DNA from: Nocardioides sp. TF02-7
GTDB taxonomy: Bacteria; Actinomycetota; Actinomycetes; Propionibacteriales; Nocardioidaceae
DNA: 64,000 nt
Assembly: GCF_022437945.1 (NCBI RefSeq)
Contig: NZ_CP092535.1
Location: 3,658,001-3,722,000, forward strand
Reading direction: 5' to 3'
Shown piece after piece: positions 38,349 to 48,193 of the stretch (position 1 is its first letter; the number at the start of each line of letters is the position of its first letter). Under the pieces are notes generated by a model. That model searched no databases, was not told where the DNA came from, and worked only from the letters and a program-made list of their open reading frames with translations. Made by a program: the position numbers and the translations under genes.

Positions 38349-40298
38349 TCAGACCTCCACCTTCACCGTGCGACTCATCCAGAAAGCGCCGACACCGAGC
38401 CAGAGGAACCCACCGACCAGCATCAGGAGACCGAGTGGTTCGTTGAACAAGGGCATCACGAAGTCGCGGTTCGTCAGCAGCTGGAAGACGAGGAAGCCCG
38501 GGGGCAGCGCAGTCAGGATCACCGCCGACAACTTGCCCTCGGCCGCGAGAGCGTTGACCTGACGGCGAAGGTAGGCGCGTTCGCGCATGGTGCCGGCGAC
38601 GGTCGTCAGGAGCTCGGCGAGGTTGCCCCCGACCTGGCGCTGAATGCGGATCGCCATGACGACCCAAGCGAAGTCCTTGCTTCCGAACCGCTCGGCAACG
38701 CCTTCGAAGGAGTCTTCGAGCGTCATGCCGATGCGGTTCTCCATGAGAACCCGCTTGAACTCGCCAGCGATCGGCTCCTGCCCTTCTCGGGTGATCGTGT
38801 CGACCGCCTGTGGCAGCGACAGTCCAGCGGAAAGGCTGCCCGCGATGAGTTGGAGGGTGTCCGGGAGCGCCGCATCGAACGCGTTGCGCCTTCTATTCGC
38901 CTTGAACCAGAGGTAGGTCCTCGGGACGAACAGACCGCAGACGAGGAAGAGCACGGCCACGAGAAGGCTTCCGCGGCCGACAAGGAGGCCAAGGACCGTG
39001 ATGACCACAACGATGGCGACGTGGACGAGCAGCCACTCGGACGGCTGAGCGGGCTGCCGGCCGCAGCCAGCCGCACGGCCAGCTTGTCCTCCAAGCCCTT
39101 GTTGCGCTCCAACACCCCGGCCGCGGCGGCCTTTGCCTGGTCCAGCACCGGATCGGCTGCCGGCTTGGAGGTGTCCTTGGCCGGGACATCGGCGCGGCTG
39201 TAGGCCGACACCCGGTCGGCGATGCTCATCGGCTTGGGCTTGCCCGGCACCAGGAGGACGGCGACGGTCAGCAGGCCGAGGGCGAAGACGGCGATGCCGG
39301 CGTAGAGCACCCAGGGAGGGCACGTGCCGGCCCTCGTCGGCGAGCGCCGGTGCGGCCACCGGAGCCGTCGTCTCGGCGGGCGCGTCCTGGATGCGGGCGA
39401 AGGCGCGGGCGACCAGGTCGCCGGTCGGCGACGGGAGGGTGACCTCGACGGTGGCCTCGCTCGCGGCGAAGCCGGCCGGCAGGGGGGAGCGGTGACCAGC
39501 ACCTGGTCGGCCAGCTCCTCGGCCTCGGACTCGAAGGCCGCGGCGAGGTCGTCGCCGGTGGCCTCGATGACCCGGCCCCTGGCCGGCGTCGGCCAGCTCC
39601 TCCAGGGCGGCCGCGGCACGGCGGGGTCCTCGCTCGTCTAGCGACACGACGTCGACGAGCGCCGCGGCGTCCTCGATGGCCGCGGTCACGTCGTCGAGCG
39701 CGGTCACGTCACCGGTGTCGGCGCCGTCGGAGAGCACGAGCACGGTGCGTTGGCCGTCGTCGCCGGCCAGGTCGAGCGACGCCAGGAGGCCGTCGTAGAG
39801 CAGGGTGCCGCGGTCGAGCGTGAGGCCCTCGACGACGACCTCGGCGGCACCGCGGTCGGTGGTGGGGTCCAGCGCGGTCGTGACACCGCCGTCGAAGGTG
39901 ACGATGCCGACCGCCACGTCGGCCGGCACCGTGGCGAGGAAGGTGAGCGCGGCGGCCTTTGCGGCGTCGAACCGCCCGCGGCGCGCCATCGAGTCGCTGG
40001 TGTCGATCGCGAGGATCGTCGTCCGCTGCACCGAGGTGTCGGTGCCGGCGTGCTCGGCCGTGGCGTCGAGGTCGTCGCCGTCGAGGGTGGCGGTGACGCC
40101 GTCGAGGTCGACCTCGGCTCCGGCCGGGACGCTGACGAGCACCCGCAGGCCCTCGCCGGTCGACTCGACGTGGGCGATCGTGGGGTCCTCGGCCCACGCG
40201 GCCGAGGGGAGGAGCAGCACGACGAGGACGGACACGAGGCCGGCGAGCACGGCGGCCGCCAGCCGGACCGCCGTGACCGGGGTGGGGCGCGCGGTCAC
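38349..40298 (-). CDS. tadB: VWA domain fused to TadB (type II secretion F) platform protein, four frameshifts
   Basis: 649 residues if corrected. Signal peptide LVSVLVVLLLPSAAWA, then a von Willebrand A domain with MIDAS DTSDSMA (DxSxS), VGIVTFDGG and LVLSDGADTGD. After a Thr/Pro/Ala linker and a transmembrane helix (GIAVFALGLLTVAVLLV), the C-terminal half is TadB: SEWLLVHVAIVVVITVLG and ALPDTLQLIAGSLSAGLSLPQAVDTI onward, ending FWMSRTVKVEV. Breaks near 39574-39579, 39482-39487, 39312-39322 and 39045. GTG overlaps the tadA stop (GTGA). The vWA part probably faces outward (inference). Confidence 0.85.
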   Translation of the reverse strand: MTARPTPVTAVRLAAAVLAGLVSVLVVLLLPSAAWAEDPTIAHVESTGEGLRVLVSVPAGAEVDLDGVTATLDGDDLDATAEHAGTDTSVQRTTILAIDTSDSMARRGRFDAAKAAALTFLATVPADVAVGIVTFDGGVTTALDPTTDRGAAEVVVEGLTLDRGTLLYDGLLASLDLAGDDGQRTVLVLSDGADTGDVTALDDVTAAIEDAAALVDVVSLDERGPRRAAAALEELADAGQGPGHRGHRRRPRRGLRVRGRGAGRPGAGHRSPLPAGFAASEATVEVTLPSPTGDLVARAFARIQDAPAETTAPVAAPALADEGRHVPSLGALRRHRRLRPRPADRRRPPGAGQAQADEHRRPGVGLQPRRCPGQGHLQAGSRSGAGPGKGRRGRGVGAQQGLGGQAGRAAGCGRQPAQPSEWLLVHVAIVVVITVLGLLVGRGSLLVAVLFLVCGLFVPRTYLWFKANRRRNAFDAALPDTLQLIAGSLSAGLSLPQAVDTITREGQEPIAGEFKRVLMENRIGMTLEDSFEGVAERFGSKDFAWVVMAIRIQRQVGGNLAELLTTVAGTMRERAYLRRQVNALAAEGKLSAVILTALPPGFLVFQLLTNRDFVMPLFNEPLGLLMLVGGFLWLGVGAFWMSRTVKVEV

Positions 40299-41900
40299 AG
40301 CCGGTCCAGCCGGAACAGCATCGGGTCGACGGTGACGTTGGAATGGGCCAGCTTCTCCACGAACTTCGGGCGCAGGCCGGTCGACCGGAGCCGGCCGAGG
40401 ACCCGGCCGTTCTCGTCGAAGCCTGCCGAGTTGTCGAAGACGAAGACGTCCTGCAGCGTGATCACGTCGCCCTCCATCCGCTCCACCTCGGTGATGTGGG
40501 TGATCCGGCGGGAGCCGTCCTTGAAGCGGGTCTGGTGCACGACCAGGTCGACCGCGGAGGCGACCTGCTCGCGGATCGCGCGCACCGGCAGGTCCATCCC
40601 GGCCATCAGCACCATGGTCTCCATCCGGGCGAGGGTGTCGCGCGGGCTGTTGGAGTGCAGCGTCGTGATCGACCCGTCGTGACCGGTGTTCATCGCCTGC
40701 AGCATGTCCAGCGCCGAGGCGTCGCGGACCTCGCCGACGACGATCCGGTCGGGCCGCATGCGGAGCGTGTTCTTCACCAGGTCGCGGATGGTGACCGCAC
40801 CCTTGCCCTCGATGTTGGCCGGGCGCGACTCGAGGCGGACGACGTGCTCCTGGTGGAGCTGCAGCTCGGCGGCGTCCTCGATGGTCACGATGCGCTCGTC
40901 GGACGGGATGAACGACGACAGCACGTTGAGCGTGGTCGTCTTGCCGGAGCCGGTGCTGCCCGAGACGATGATGTTGAGCCGGCCGCGCACGCACGCGTCG
41001 AGGAAGTCGGCCGTCTGCCGGGTCAGCGAGCCGAAGTTGATGAGGTCGTCGACCGTGAGCGGGTCGGCGGAGAACTTCCGGATCGTCAGCGCCGAGCCGT
41101 CGATGGCCAGCGGCGGGACGATCGCGTTGACCCGGCTGCCGTCGGGGAGCCGCGCGTCGACCATCGGGCTCGACTCGTCGACGCGACGGCCGATCCGCGA
41201 CACGATCTTGTCGATCGTGCGCCGGAGGTGGGCCTCGTCGGCGAAGTGGGCCCCGGCCTTCACCAGCCGGCCGCCCTTCTCCAGCCAGACGTTGTCGTGG
41301 CCGTTGACCATCACCTCGGAGACCTCGGGGTCACGCAGGTAGGGGTCGATCGGCCCGTACCCGAGGATGTCGTCGCTGATCTCCTGGGTGACACGCGTCC
41401 GGTCGCTCTTGCTGAGCGGGCGGTCCTGCGCCCCCAGCACCTCGGCCAGGACGGTGCGGACCTGCTGGTCGAGGTCGTCCTGGGCCATGTCGGAGTCGTA
41501 GAGACGCGGGCCCAGCTGCTGGAGCAGCTCGGCGTGGACGCTCGTCTTGAGCTCCTCGATCCGGTCGGACTCCTGGTGCGCGAGGGCGCGGCGCTGCGGA
41601 GACCGGGTGTCGGCCGCCGCGGCCTTCGCGGCCCGGGCGGCCAGCGGCCCGGGGGGCAGACGACGCGGGGGGACGCCGCCGGCGCTGCGGCGGACGCGGG
41701 CGGGGCAGCAGGCGCCGCGGCGGCGGCCGGGGTCTCCGGGCTGTCCGGGGGGCGTCGCCGGGGCGGCGGCGGTGATCTCCGCCAGCAGCGCGGCTTCCGG
41801 GTCGGTCGGCGGCGCGCGCCTCCTGCGGGTCCGGCGCACCGGCGTGCCGGCCCTCGGCCGCCCGGCGGGCGGCGGCGAGCCGCTCGGAGAGGCTCGACAT
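40295..41900 (-). CDS. tadA: Tad pilus secretion ATPase TadA/CpaF, four frameshifts in the linker
   Basis: Hexameric ATPase that powers pilus assembly. From the C-terminal side: Walker A GSTGSGKTTTLN, Asp box TIEDAAELQL, His box STLHSNSPRDTLARMETMV and VGEVRDASALDMLQAMNTGHDG. The N-terminal ~110 residues are an Ala/Pro-rich linker where all four indels sit: near 41810-41820, then G6 runs at 41747-41752, 41667-41672 and 41651-41656. Removing one base from each gives 533 residues. ATG 41898-41900, 1 nt after the tadZ stop. Confidence 0.92.
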
Positions 41901-41901
41901 G

Positions 41902-43082
41902 TCAGCTCCTTCCGCGCCGGAACAGGCCGCGCCCACGTGAGCCTGCCTCGGGCTGGTCGACGGCCGCCGCGGCGAGCGGCTCCCCCGGTCACGGCTGACG
42001 CGAGCTCGAGGAAGGCGCGGCTGGCGGGGTGGGTCGGGCGCTCGGTCACGATCGGGGTGCCGGCGTTGGTCGCAGCGGCGATGTCCATCGCGGTCTGCAC
42101 CTGCGCGGCGACCGGCATCGCCAGGATGCTCTCCACCTTGTCGACGCTGATGCCGACCGCGTCGTCCGCACGGTTGAGGAGCAGGTGACGGTGGCCGCGG
42201 GCGATGTTGAGCATGTCCATCGTCTCGAGCGCGACCTTGACGTTCTTGAGCGTCGGCACGTCGAGGGTGGCGATGACCACGCACTCGTCGGTCTCGTCGA
42301 GGGCGGTGAGCGTCGCGTCGTCGAACGACGGCGAGGTGTCGACGACGACGTAGTCGAAGCCGTCGCGCAGGGCCCGGAGGATGCGGGAGATCAGCAGCGG
42401 GGTGACCCGCTCGCGGACGTCGGGGTGGGCCGGAGCGGCCAGCACGCTGAGCGAGTCCTGGTGGCGGGTGAGGAGGCCCTCGATCATGGCCAGGTCGACG
42501 GAGTCCTCGGAGCCGACCGCCTGCTCGATCGAGTGGGTCGGGAAGAGCTGCATGGTGATCGCGACGTCGCCGAACGCGAGGTCGAGGTCGACCAGGCAGA
42601 CCTTGCGGGCGCCCTTGTCGGCCAGCGCGAGGGCGAGGTTGACCGAGGCGGTCGTCTTGCCGACGCCGCCCTTGGGGGAGAAGACGGTCACGATGCGGCC
42701 CATCTGCCGCGCCCCGCCGGGGCCCCGCAGCGCCTGGTGCAGCTGGTGGGCCCGCTCGACGGCCTTGGTGAGTCCCTTCTCGTCGTCGGTCGTCACGACG
42801 TCGCGGACGCCCGCCTGCATGGCGCGCGTCAGCAGGTCGGTGTCGAACTGGTCGCGGACCAGGACCACGCTCACCGTGGGCTTGGTGATCCGCAGGTCCT
42901 CGGCGCAGGACAGCGCGACCTCGACCGGCACCGACGGGCCCAGCGCGACGGCGTACTCGTCGGTGCGCTGATCGAGCCAGACGTACATCCGGTCGGCGGC
43001 CGCGACGGCGTGGGAGCCCGCGGGCATCGCCCGGAGGAGGGACTCGACGGCCCCTGCCGTCGGCCTCGACGAGAACGGGCAT
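41902..43082 (-). CDS. tadZ: Tad pilus localisation ATPase TadZ/CpaE, two frameshifts
   Basis: MinD/ParA-like ATPase with an N-terminal receiver-like domain. Deviant Walker A SPKGGVGKTTASVN (~residue 140), VCLVDLDLAFGDVAITMQL, and DTSPSFDDATLTALDETD. Corrected at the C4 run 43051-43054 (restoring MPVLVEADGRAVESLLRAM) and the C5 run 41982-41986 (restoring the tail GLFRRGRS before TGA). 392 residues. It precedes tadA and positions the machine at a cell site by analogy with other Tad systems. Confidence 0.9.
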
Positions 43083-43085
43083 CGG

Positions 43086-43841
43086 TCAGTCCCCTTGCTT
43101 GAGGAGGTTGTCCTTGGTGACGCCCTTGTCGACGTCGACCTCGCTGGCGTGGTTGAGCAGCGCCGCGGTGAGCTCGCCGTCCTTCTCGGCGAACCGCACC
43201 TGCTGGGCCTGCCGCTGGCTGACGGCGATCGTCAGCAGCTGCTGGATCTGCCGCTCGTCGCCGGCCGCGGCGTCCTCGGAGGACCCGTCGTCGCCCTGGA
43301 GGGCGGTGGTGCTGCCGGCAGCGAGGACCGTCACGCGCGGGAGGAGGGTCTGGGTCAGCACCGGCTCGCCGGTGCTCCGGTCGATGTCGGTGAAGATGAC
43401 CGCCACCTCTGCGCCGGGGCTCAGGAACTTGCCGACCCGGCCGTCGTCGTTGACGAGGATCGAGATCGCGATCTTGCCCTCGGGGATGGGGAGGGTCGCC
43501 GCGGCCTCGACGTCGAACGCACCGCCGAACTTCAGTGGCACCAGCTGCTCGTTGGGGTAGATCGTGGTGAGTGCGAGCTTGCCGTCGAAGGGGTCGGTCT
43601 GGTCGCCGGCACCGTCGAGGAGCTGGCCCTCGGCGACGGCGGCCTTGTCGACCTTGCCGCTGGCGAGCGCGTCCTCGAAGCTCTCGCCCGGCTCGATCGT
43701 CTGGGTCGCGACCAGGACCTCCCGGGTGTCGAACTGCTCCGCGGCGCGGGCGTCCGCGCCCCGCGCGTAGACGAAGACCAGCGCCACGCCGAGAGCCGCG
43801 ATCACCGCGGCGACGACGAGCAGCAACCTACGACGGTCCAT
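43086..43841 (-). CDS. cpaB: Flp pilus assembly protein CpaB (RcpC), SAF domain
   Basis: 251 residues, intact. N-terminal transmembrane helix (LLLVVAAVIAALGVALVFVYA), SAF-domain strand REVLVATQTIEPGESFEDAL, then an exported beta-rich region with PIPEGKIAISILVNDDGRVGKFLSPGAEVAVIFTD. Likely periplasmic/cell-wall part of the pilus basal complex. First gene of the Tad operon (cpaB-tadZ-tadA-tadB-tadC); next stop-to-start gap is 3 bp. GGGAG lies upstream of its ATG at 43839-43841. Confidence 0.92.
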   Translation of the reverse strand: MDRRRLLLVVAAVIAALGVALVFVYARGADARAAEQFDTREVLVATQTIEPGESFEDALASGKVDKAAVAEGQLLDGAGDQTDPFDGKLALTTIYPNEQLVPLKFGGAFDVEAAATLPIPEGKIAISILVNDDGRVGKFLSPGAEVAVIFTDIDRSTGEPVLTQTLLPRVTVLAAGSTTALQGDDGSSEDAAAGDERQIQQLLTIAVSQRQAQQVRFAEKDGELTAALLNHASEVDVDKGVTKDNLLKQGD

Positions 43842-43863
43842 CAGAGCCTCCCGCTCCCATGCC

Positions 43864-43888
43864 GGCGCACGACTCCCTGTCGTGCGCC
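43864..43888 (-). other. Stem-loop in the presumed leader of the Tad operon
   Basis: GGCGCACGA (43864-43872) pairs with TCGTGCGCC (43880-43888) around 7 nt. It sits 23-47 nt before the cpaB start on the minus strand. No T-run follows, so a terminator is doubtful; it may be an attenuator or translational control element. A possible -10 (TAGATT) lies further upstream at 43952-43947. Confidence 0.4.
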
Positions 43889-44075
43889 CGCGCTCAAACG
43901 CTTGGGGCTGTCGCCGGACCTCTCCCGGCCGCGACCAGCGACTGCGAATCTAGCCGTCGGAGGACCCCAAGCGTTATCGAAAGTGCAAACAGGATCCGAA
44001 CGTCAACGGGTCCTAGTCACTTCGGGCTAGCGGGGGTCTCCGAAGGGTCCGACCGGGCCCCTCGCCAACGCCTTC

Positions 44076-45882
44076 TCAGAGCTCGTAGAGGGCCTCGACC
44101 GCCTCGCGGCACTCCCGCAGGACGACGTTGCGCTTGAGCTTGAGGCTCGGGGTGAGCTGCCCGCCCTCCTCGGTCCAGTCGTGGGGGAGGATCGTGAACT
44201 TCCGGATCGACTCGGCCTTCGACACCGCCTGGTTGGCGTCGTCGACGGCCTTCTGCACCTCCTGCCGGAGGTCGGGGTCGTCGGTCAGGTCGGCGATCGC
44301 GCCGGTCTTGCCGTGCTGCTCGGCCCAGGCGGGGAACGCCTCCGGGTCGATCGTCACCAGCGCCGCGATGAACGGCTGGCCGTCGCCCACGACCAGGCAC
44401 TGGCTGACCAGCGCGTGCGCGCGGACCCGGTCCTCGAGGACGGCGGGCGCGACGTTCTTGCCGCCGGCCGTGACAAGGATCTCCTTCTTCCGGCCGGTGA
44501 TCCGCACGAACCCCTCGTCGTCGACCTCGCCGACGTCGCCGCTGTGGAGCCAGCCGTCGGCGTCGATCACCTCGGCGGTCGCCTCGGGGTTGTTCCAGTA
44601 GCCGGTGAAGACCTGGCCGCCCCGGAAGAGCAGCTCGCCGTCGTCGCTCACCCGCACCGAGGTGCCGGGCAGCGGGCGGCCGACGGTGCCGACCTTCTGC
44701 GCGTCCGGCAGGTTGACCGTCAGCGCGGCGGTCGTCTCGGTGAGCCCGTAGCCCTCGAGCACGCACAGGCCGATCCCGCGGTAGAAGTGGCCGAGCCGCT
44801 CGCCGAGGGGCGCGCCGCCCGACACCGCGAACTGGCAGGCGCCACCGAGGGCCGCTCGGAGCTTGCTGTAGACGAGCCGCGAGAAGACGGCGTGCTGCGC
44901 GCGGACGCGCAGCGGAACCCGACCGGTGTCGAGGCCCCGCGAGTACGCGATCGCCACATCGGCGGCCCGGTCGAAGATCCGGCCCTTCCCGTCGGCCGTG
45001 GCGTTCTGCGACGCGGTGTTGAACACCTTCTCGAAGACCCGCGGCACCGCGAGGATGAACGTCGGCCGGAACGTCTGCAGCTGCGGCAGCAGGTTCTTGA
45101 TGTCGGCGCTGTGGCCGAGCCGGGTGCGGGACTTCACGCAGCCGACCTGGATGATCCGCGCGAAGACGTGCGCCAGCGGCAGGAAGAGGAGTGTGGAGGC
45201 GTCGTCGGCGTCGAACAGCCGGTGCAGCTCGGCCACCGCGACGCCCAGCTCGGTCTCGAAGTTGCCGTGGGTGAGCATGCAGCCTTTGGGGCGGCCGGTC
45301 GTGCCGGAGGTGTAGATGAGCGTCGCCAGGTCGTCGGGCCCGGCCGTCGTACGCCGCTGCTCGAGGTCGTCGTCGGGGACGTCGCCGCCGAGCCGGGTGA
45401 GGACGTCGAGGGCGTTGTCGGCGAACGACCAGACGTGGTGCAGGTCCGGCAGCCCCTTCCGCACCGCGGTGACCTTGGCGACGTGGCCGCCGTCCTCGGC
45501 GAAGACGCCCTTCGCGCCGGAGTCGCCGAGGATCCAGGCGATCTGCTCCTCCGAGGAGCTCTCGTAGATCGGCACGCTCACCGCACCCGCGAACCAGGTC
45601 GCGTAGTCGACCAGCGTCCACTCGTAGCGGGTGCGGGAGACGATCGCGACCCGGTCGCCCGGCTCGATGCCGCACGCGACGAGGCCCTTGGCCACCGTCC
45701 GCACCTGCGCCAGGAACTCCGCCGCGGTGACGTCCTCCCATCCCGCGGCGTCGCCCTCGGTCCCGTCCGGACGGCTGAAGACGACGGCGTCCGGCGCCTC
45801 CGCGGCGTTGCGGACCACGTCGTCGGTGAGGTTCCCGGTGGTCGGGATCTCGACCGTCGGGGGAGTGGAAGTACTCGCGCAA
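44076..45882 (-). CDS. Long-chain fatty-acid-CoA ligase (FadD15-like, AMP-forming), one frameshift
   Basis: 601 residues after removing one G from the G5 run 45859-45863; M. tuberculosis FadD15 (Rv2187) has 600. AMP-binding P-loop LIYTSGTTGRPKGCMLTH, linker motif GYGLTETTAALTVN, TGYWNNPEAT, DGWLHSGDVGEVDDEGFVRITGRKKE and the catalytic Lys region SLKLKRNVVL near the C terminus. TTG 45882 with AGGAAG upstream. Activates fatty acids for lipid synthesis or degradation. Divergent from the SRPBCC gene. Confidence 0.93.
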
Positions 45883-45959
45883 GGTCTTCCTCCTGCGGTC
45901 CGGCGTCGAGGTGGGCCGGAGCGCAGGTTACCGCCGGGTCGGGGCCGGGACGCATCCGG

Positions 45960-45965
45960 TAGCCT
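45960..45965 (+). promoter_or_regulatory. -10 hexamer TAGCCT, leaderless SRPBCC gene
   Basis: TAGCCT ends 6 nt before the ATG at 45972. No Shine-Dalgarno. Head of the run of overlapping genes to 50052. Confidence 0.55.
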
Positions 45966-45971
45966 GCCGCC

Positions 45972-46431
45972 ATGGCCGAGCAGACGTCCTCGTCGATCGT
46001 CGTCGACGCCCCGGCGGCCGACGTGATGGCCGTCATCGCCGACTTCGCGGCCTACCCCGAGTGGGCCAAGGGCGTCCGGGTCGCCGACGTCGTCGAGTCC
46101 TACGACGGAGCCGACCCGTCGGCGCGCGGCCGCGCCCGCCAGGTGTTCTTCGCGCTCGACGTGTCGCCGATCAAGGACGAGTACACCCTCGCCTACGAGT
46201 GGGACGGCGACCGCGAGGTCACCTGGACCCTGGTCGAGGGCAAGATGCTCCGCTCGCTCGACGGCGCCTACACGCTGCGGGAGACCGCGCCGGGCACCAC
46301 CGAGGTGATCTACCGGCTCGCCCTCGACGTCTCGATCCCGCTGATCGGCATGCTCAAGCGCAAGGGCGAGAAGATCCTCATCGACACCGCGCTCAAGGGG
46401 GCTGAAGAAGCGCGTCGAGACCGGCGCCTGA
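45972..46431 (+). CDS. SRPBCC (START/Bet v1-like) family protein, one frameshift
   Basis: 152 residues. TSSSIVVDAPAADVMAVIADFAAYPEWAKGVR is the classic first strand and helices of this lipid-binding fold; REVTWTLVEGKMLRSLDGAYTLRET and a C-terminal helix follow. The C terminus is shifted by a G5 run at 46397-46401; one G fewer gives ALKGLKKRVETGA and stop. In M. tuberculosis the same place holds Rv2185c (TB16.3). Ligand unknown; context between an acyl-CoA ligase and an ArsA-like ATPase suggests a lipid link (inference). Confidence 0.87.
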
Positions 46432-46458
46432 CCCACCCCCCGGCACCAGGAGCCCGCC

Positions 46459-47687
46459 GTGCGGATCGTGCTGTTCACCGGCAAGGGCGGCGTCGGGAAG
46501 TCGACCGTCGCCGCCGGCACCGCTGCGCTGGCCGCCGCGCGCGGCCTGCGGACGCTGGTGCTGTCGACCGACGCGGCGCACTCGCTGGCCGACGCCTACG
46601 GCGCCGACGGTGTGGGCGCGGGAGCACGGGTCGGGCAGGCGCACGCCGAGCCGACCGAGGTCCGCGACCACCTCTTCGTCCAGCAGGTCGACGCCCAGCT
46701 GCGGTTCGAGCAGTCCTGGGCCGACGTCCAGCGCTACCTGCTGTCGGTGCTCGACGCGGTCGGGATGGACCCCGTCGCCGCCGAGGAGATGACCGTCGTC
46801 CCCGGGGCCGAGGAGGTGCTGGCGCTGCTCGAGCTGCGGCACCAGGCCCGGTCCGGCCGGTGGGACGCAATCGTGGTCGACTGCGCCCCGACAGCGGAGA
46901 CCCTCCGCCTGCTCGCGCTGCCGGAGGCGCTCGGCTGGTACATGGAGCGGCTGCTGCCCATCCAGCGCCGGCTGGTGGGGGCGCTGCGCCCCGTGCTCAA
47001 CCGGGCCGCGGGCGTGCCGATGCCCGGCGACTCCGTCTTCGAGGCGGTCACGCGGCTGCACGGGGAGCTCGACGAGGTGCAGGAGCTGCTCGCCGGCCCG
47101 GAGGCCTCGGTGCGGGTGGTGCTGACCCCGGAGAGCGTGGTGCTCGCCGAGGCGCGGCGCGCCTACACGAGCCTCTCCCTGTTCGGCTACCGGGTCGACG
47201 GCGTCGTCGCCAACCGCGTGTTCCCGGCGGGCCCGGGCGACGACTGGCGGCAGGGATGGGTAGCCGCGCAGCGGACGGTGCTCGAGGAGGTGGAGCAGTC
47301 GTTCGCCGGGCTGCCGGTCTGGCGGTCGGAGTACCAGCCGGTCGAGCCGGTCGGCGTGGAGGCACTGGCGGCCCTCGCCGAGGAGCTGTACGGCGCGCAC
47401 GACCCGCTCGCGGTCCCGGAGGGCGACGGACCGTTCCGTGTGGACCGCACCGGCGAGGGGCGGTGCTGCACCTGGCGCTGCCGTTCGTCACCCGGTCGGA
47501 CGTCGACCTCGCGCGCAACGGCGACGAGCTGGTGGTGACCGTCGGGTCCGCGCGGCGGCTGCTCACCCTCCCGGCGAGCCTCGCCCGGCTCCGCGTGGTG
47601 GGCGCCCGTGTCGACGGCGGCGAGCTGCGGGTACGGTTCCGCGAGCCGGAACCGGTGACCGCAGCGACCAGAGAGGGGGCGGGATGA
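46459..47687 (+). CDS. ArsA/GET3-like ATPase, one frameshift
   Basis: Deviant Walker A FTGKGGVGKSTVAAGTA at the N terminus, switch I STDAAHSLADA, and DCAPTAETLRLLALPEALGWY, as in ArsA/Get3. A C-terminal alpha-crystallin-like strand region (FVTRSDVDLARNGDELVVTVGSARRLLTLPASL) is common in the actinobacterial form. One G is missing at 47457-47460; adding it gives 409 residues. Not necessarily an arsenite pump: no ArsB here. Positional counterpart of Rv2184c. Overlaps the next gene by 4 bp (ATGA). Confidence 0.88.
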
Positions 47688-48193
47688 CCGAGCCGCACGA
47701 CCCGCCCGACCACTCCGACCGCTCCGACCGCCTGGACGTCGGCTCGGTCGGCGAGGAGGCCGTGAAGCTGTTCGGCGCGCTTGCCGATCTCGCCCGCCAG
47801 CACGGCTCCGAGGTCGGCACCGGCCTCGGCGGGCTCGCCGGGCACGCCGCGTCGTTCGCCCAGCAGGTCGACGAGCACGTCGCGACCGACAGCGACGAGT
47901 GCCGCTACTGCCCGGTCTGCCGGGTGGTGCACGCCGTACGGACGACGTCGCCGGAGGTGCGGACCCACCTGAGGACCGCCGCGTCGGCGCTGGTGCAGGC
48001 CGCCGCCGGCCTGCTCGAGACGGTGCCGCCGCCCGGGGCCGGCGACGCCCGGCGCGGCGCCGGGGTGGAGCACATCGACCTCGACGGCGCCGACGACCCG
48101 ACGGTGACCGATCGCTCGGGCGGTCCTGGCAGCCCTGGCCGCAGCGAGGGCTTCGACGATCTCGGGACCGAGGAGGAGGACGGGGACCCGTGA
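47684..48193 (+). CDS. Conserved actinobacterial hypothetical protein (169 aa)
   Basis: Acidic N terminus, an amphipathic middle (VGEEAVKLFGALADLARQHG and FAQQVDEHVATDSDECRYCPVCRVVHAVRTTSPEVRTHL) with a CxxC pair, a helix ending LLETVPPPG, and an acidic disordered tail. Similar to Rv2183c by position and Cys-pair layout, from memory. Function unknown. Overlaps both neighbours by 4 bp, so it belongs to the ArsA-glk transcription unit. Confidence 0.75.
   Translation: MTEPHDPPDHSDRSDRLDVGSVGEEAVKLFGALADLARQHGSEVGTGLGGLAGHAASFAQQVDEHVATDSDECRYCPVCRVVHAVRTTSPEVRTHLRTAASALVQAAAGLLETVPPPGAGDARRGAGVEHIDLDGADDPTVTDRSGGPGSPGRSEGFDDLGTEEEDGDP

Noticed and set aside
41640-41830. Separate Pro/Arg-rich gene between tadZ and tadA
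   Set aside because: It is the TadA linker seen in a wrong frame; removing four extra bases gives a continuous Ala/Pro-rich linker.
46459-47687. Arsenic resistance operon
   Set aside because: The ATPase resembles ArsA/Get3, but no arsB, arsC, arsR or acr3 accompanies it and the locus matches a conserved housekeeping order.
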